64,000 bases of DNA from Artemisia argyi (lineage: Eukaryota > Streptophyta > Magnoliopsida > Asterales > Asteraceae). Under the pieces are notes generated by a model. It searched no databases. It was not told the DNA's origin and was given only the letters and a program-made list of their open reading frames with translations. Both the position numbers and the translations under genes were made by a program. The stretch is taken from positions 142,189,505 through 142,253,504 of the forward strand of contig CM060706.1 in assembly GCA_030686995.1 (NCBI GenBank), in the 5' to 3' direction. Below, one piece after another: positions 61,196 through 64,000 of this stretch (positions within the stretch are counted from its first letter, which is position 1; the number at the start of each line of letters is the position of its first letter).

Positions 61196-61671
61196 AATTT
61201 TGTTTTGTTAACATTCTGCAAGCCTAAAGTTAAATAGGAAATATGTATTGGATTTTTTTAAAAAAACGAAACCCTAATATTAGCATGATAAGGCATTTAC
61301 TCAATTTATAATATCTTTTATTCCTAACCTTAATCAAATATACCTAATAGAATCACAGTTTATTCATCATATACGTTTTCTCAAAACCCTAATATCCTTT
61401 TTTTCCTCACAATCTCCTCTAATGATTATGTCTTTTTATGTTTGCAGCAAACAAACTGCATGGATGCTTAATTAATTACAAGGAGTCGGCCAGATGGTAA
61501 TTTCTGAATATCAAGGGGAGAGCATGATCTTGCAGCAGCCTTCTTAAGATGATGATTTATAGTATTCGTATTTGATGAATTTATTATTGTATTTTGATCG
61601 TTAAGGCTAAATGTTCATGGGTATTCATCTTCAAGATGTTATTAAGCTCTAACTTTTACTTTTTACTTTTC

Positions 61672-61802
61672 CCAGAGCCAGAAGACCCTTTCGAAAAGAG
61701 ACAATTAGAAAAGAATCAGAGGGTTGAAAGAAAAAAAAAAAGCATCTGCTGCATATATAGACTAGACTGAAAGAAGCAACAAAAATTGTTGCTTTGCCAA
61801 GG
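61672..61802 (+). pseudogene. Possible fragment of an RRS1-like ribosome-biogenesis gene
   Basis: After a CAG acceptor-like site the frame reads EDPFEKRQLEKNQRVERKKK. After a shift near 61740-61765 it reads RLKEATKIVALP. Both resemble the C-terminal basic region of the RRS1 ribosome-biogenesis regulator (EDPF-x-KR..RVEKQ.., LKxAxKVGALPSH), which works in large-subunit assembly in the nucleolus. The match is short and low-complexity, so this is tentative. Confidence 0.3.
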
Positions 61803-62191
61803 TTGGGATACGGTCTCATGTTTGAGGTTTGATTTTTAACCTCTGTACAAATTGTAGCAATTCTGGCTCATTTACATATAAATGTGTCTACGTTTTTTAC
61901 GTATATCTATAAATGTATAATGTTTCAAATGGGTAAATGAATAAACTAGGCTTAAGAAATTTGGTCATATGCGTAAAAAAACTACTGGATACTTAAATGT
62001 TTACAACCTTCTGACTACATTAACAATCCGATCCATTTTGGCATATTACTCAGTCCACACTCTCCATTTTGACACACTACTTTCTTATTATCATGCTTTT
62101 GTATGTACTTCCCATTAACCTAGCTAGCTGAAAATTTGAATTATTATAGAAAATACCAGACTTCTCATTGTGATTTTTTAATTTATTTTAA

Positions 62192-62397
62192 GGACTGGAG
62201 GACAGATTCTGCATTTGTAAAATCCCCAAGGATAACTTTTGAGGTTAGCGTGCGTCTCCTTGGTGGTCTAATGGCGATGGGGTAGACGATAGCATCTGTG
62301 CTGAAAGGAAATAACCATGTGTTTGTTGATGATAGAGTGTGTGTGAAAATAGATTGGCTGGAACAAATTACTGGACATTATGTTCAGGTGTGCCAAC
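62192..62397 (+). pseudogene. Exon fragment of a TTM/uridine-kinase-like gene (CYTH domain), with in-frame stop
   Basis: An exon-like block lies between a TTTTAAG acceptor-like site (62191) and a CAG|GTGTGC donor-like site (62397/62398). It reads DWRTDSAFVKSPRITFEVSV, RLLGGLMAMG, a TAG at 62283-62285, then TIASVLKGNNHVFVDDRVCV and KIDWLEQITGHYVQ. This matches, from memory, the CYTH part of plant proteins that join a uridine-kinase-like P-loop domain to a triphosphate tunnel domain (TTM1/TTM2 group, mitochondrial outer membrane; pyrophosphatase). The kinase part and the downstream region are not found nearby. The stop and isolation mark it as a captured or decayed fragment. Confidence 0.7.
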
Positions 62398-64000
62398 TTT
62401 TGTTAGAGATGGCATCGAGATGATTCTTTGGATTCTGGTAGCTCAAAGCATGTGGAATAGGTAAAGAAGACGTTTCAGGCTATACAAGAACCTTATTCTG
62501 GTAAATTTGTTTATGCATTATCATAAATAAGTGGCGTTTGGGCTTGCATTTTGAAATAGACAATGCTTTTGGGAATAATGAGATCATAATGCTATATCCA
62601 AGACTATTATTTGACTTATACATACATGATCATTAATTACATGACCTCGATCCAACATTCGTAAATGATTACCTTGAGATTCAAACATATAAAAAAAATC
62701 AGAAAATTAGATCTGAAAAAAGTGATCCCAAACACCCCTTTAAACGTTTCAAAAAGAGTTCCACCTATCCTGAATGTAACTTTATATCATTTTTTTGTAT
62801 GTTAGAACATGACTAGACTACTTATACAAGTTGAATGTGTATCTTTAACTATCTTTGAACTTATAAAAGATCGATTCTTTTGAGGTTATGGATCTTTCTA
62901 ATCATACAATAAATATGGATTTTGGACATCGAAATCATTCTAGAACTTCCGAGACGAATACTGGAAATACGTTTTTGATTTCCTTGCATTGTTCCCGGAC
63001 CCGTTTAGACACTAATACATCTTGATCCGTGACCTAAAAAACAGTGGATGCCACTGTTGCATTGTTTCTGATTACCTAGAGCCACTGGTCATCGAATTCA
63101 CAAAAGCAGGTATAGTTTGCAAGTTTTTATCAGCCAAAACAAATACTTTTGGTTTTACCGATGGTTGTTTTTGTGATGAATAAACAGTGATGAGATACAT
63201 AGTATAGTTCATTGTTGTTTACAGTCGAAATCAAGGTTCTACATGTCATTGAGCAAGTTTCAATTGATGGCGTCATCCATGGAAATTCTCAAGCTATGGG
63301 TGGTTTCGGCCTTTCCATTTTACTATACGGTAAAATAAGTAATCCATGTAGCCCTCTTTTCCCTTTTTATGCAGCATGTAACAAAATATTTTTGTTTGTT
63401 TGTGTTAATAGGACGTTTTGAGGAGCAGAGTGAATTGCTTTCAAGCAAAACTTAAGAATGTCACTATTAGGGAACTTGACATGAGCTCATGTGCAGATGG
63501 ATACGTACAAAACAGGAGGAGAAATATATAGGTATGTTTGCGATATATTCACATAATGGTTAACACTAGCAAAATATATGTATGTGCAAGAAGTTGTCAT
63601 CCAAACACCCTCTAAATGCTTATTGGCTCCTGAAATATTTGGTAAAAGGATTGCACATGAAACTTCGGTGAGCTCACTCTTTTTCTATCAATATGCTATT
63701 TCTTAATTGTAGTGATTGAGGCTCCTGCAATATTTAGTCACTTATACCAAAAGATTGTTTGTTCTTAATTTTCTTGTGCTTCTTCTGATCGATCATTTTG
63801 TACGCCCTGACTTAAAAGGCTATGCAGGAACTTCTTGGAAAAACAGGCAAAGCTGTGAGTTTTTGGATGGATCAAATTACAACCCACTCTCATATTAATG
63901 TAAGTTCTAATCTCTCTTTAACCTGAATAATCTGCAATTTTCCTTTTCCCTATGGGAATTGCACTGTCTTTGCAATTTTCTTATGCTTCTTCTGATCGAT
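62398..64000. other. Remaining right-edge sequence
   Basis: Apart from the blocks listed separately I see no supported gene. A further exon-like phrase near 63820-63885 (AMQELLGKTGKAVSFWMDQI after an AAAAG acceptor-like site) and one near 63075-63112 (DYLEPLVIEFTKAG before GTATAG) are too short to assign. Confidence 0.3.
63225..63540 (+). pseudogene. Two exon-like blocks of unknown gene
   Basis: Block 1 (63225-63330) reads VEIKVLHVIEQVSIDGVIHG, NSQAMGGFGLSILLYG between acceptor-like CAG and GTAAAATAAG. Block 2 (about 63413-63530) reads DVLRSRVNCFQAKLKNVTIR, ELDMSSCADGYVQNRRRNI and stops before GTATGTTT. They read as two neighbouring exons of one gene by spacing (intron of about 80 bp with AG end), but I cannot name it. 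Confidence 0.3.

Noticed and set aside
63413..63530. Assignment of the exon-like block to a SIN3-type co-repressor
   Set aside because: Only a few residues (RELDMSSC) recall that family and the surrounding residues do not fit.

Overview
This is plant nuclear DNA made almost entirely of transposable elements stacked inside one another. The AT-rich background, GT-AG introns, long microsatellites, an F-box gene relic and Ty1/copia, Ty3/gypsy, CACTA and Mutator-type elements all point to a large angiosperm genome. The element families (a copia mini-element, Athila-like, Tekay and Tat/Ogre gypsy) look to me like those of Asteraceae, perhaps tribe Anthemideae. That placement comes from family memory and was not searched. 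I see no intact host gene.

Layout. 1-6407: 3' part of a non-coding copia-like retroelement, ending in an LTR (5621-6407) that cuts into the 3' end of an F-box gene (6408-7228, minus), which also carries an internal stop. 7229-9964: no supported gene, then a 112-bp AT microsatellite. 9965-11428: a foldback MITE split by a 1.28-kb Mutator-like element; both have perfect target-site duplications (TSDs). 12423-16150: a related TIR element that carries a complete copia mini-element (12556-15432, minus) with one 435-codon ORF. 16151-21594: leader and broken multi-exon ORF1 of a Tat/Ogre-type gypsy element, plus tandem repeats.

21595-57596 is a nest. Element A (Athila-like gypsy, plus) has a reverse solo LTR of its own family (E) in its 5' LTR. 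Its gag is split by element B (Tekay chromovirus with 3-kb LTRs and a nearly complete gag-pol). The 5' LTR of B is split by element C (same family as A, minus). The 5' LTR of C is split by D, a 10.6-kb CACTA transposon with a decayed TNPA-like gene. D contains a Tat RNase H relic that is itself split by a 173-bp MITE. TSDs at most junctions fix the order A, then B, then C, then D. The LTRs of the A/C/E family carry dense arrays of an 11-bp dyad, TGACGSCGTCA, just upstream of a TATA box. This is the most striking regulatory structure in the window.

57597-58958: Tat-type RNase H/integrase in one frame with three nonsense codons (minus). 58963-60940: probable decayed chromovirus LTR. 60941-64000: exon-like scraps of unrelated host genes, including a clear piece of a TTM/uridine-kinase-like gene with an in-frame stop and a possible RRS1 piece. 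This suggests gene-fragment capture or decayed pseudogenes.
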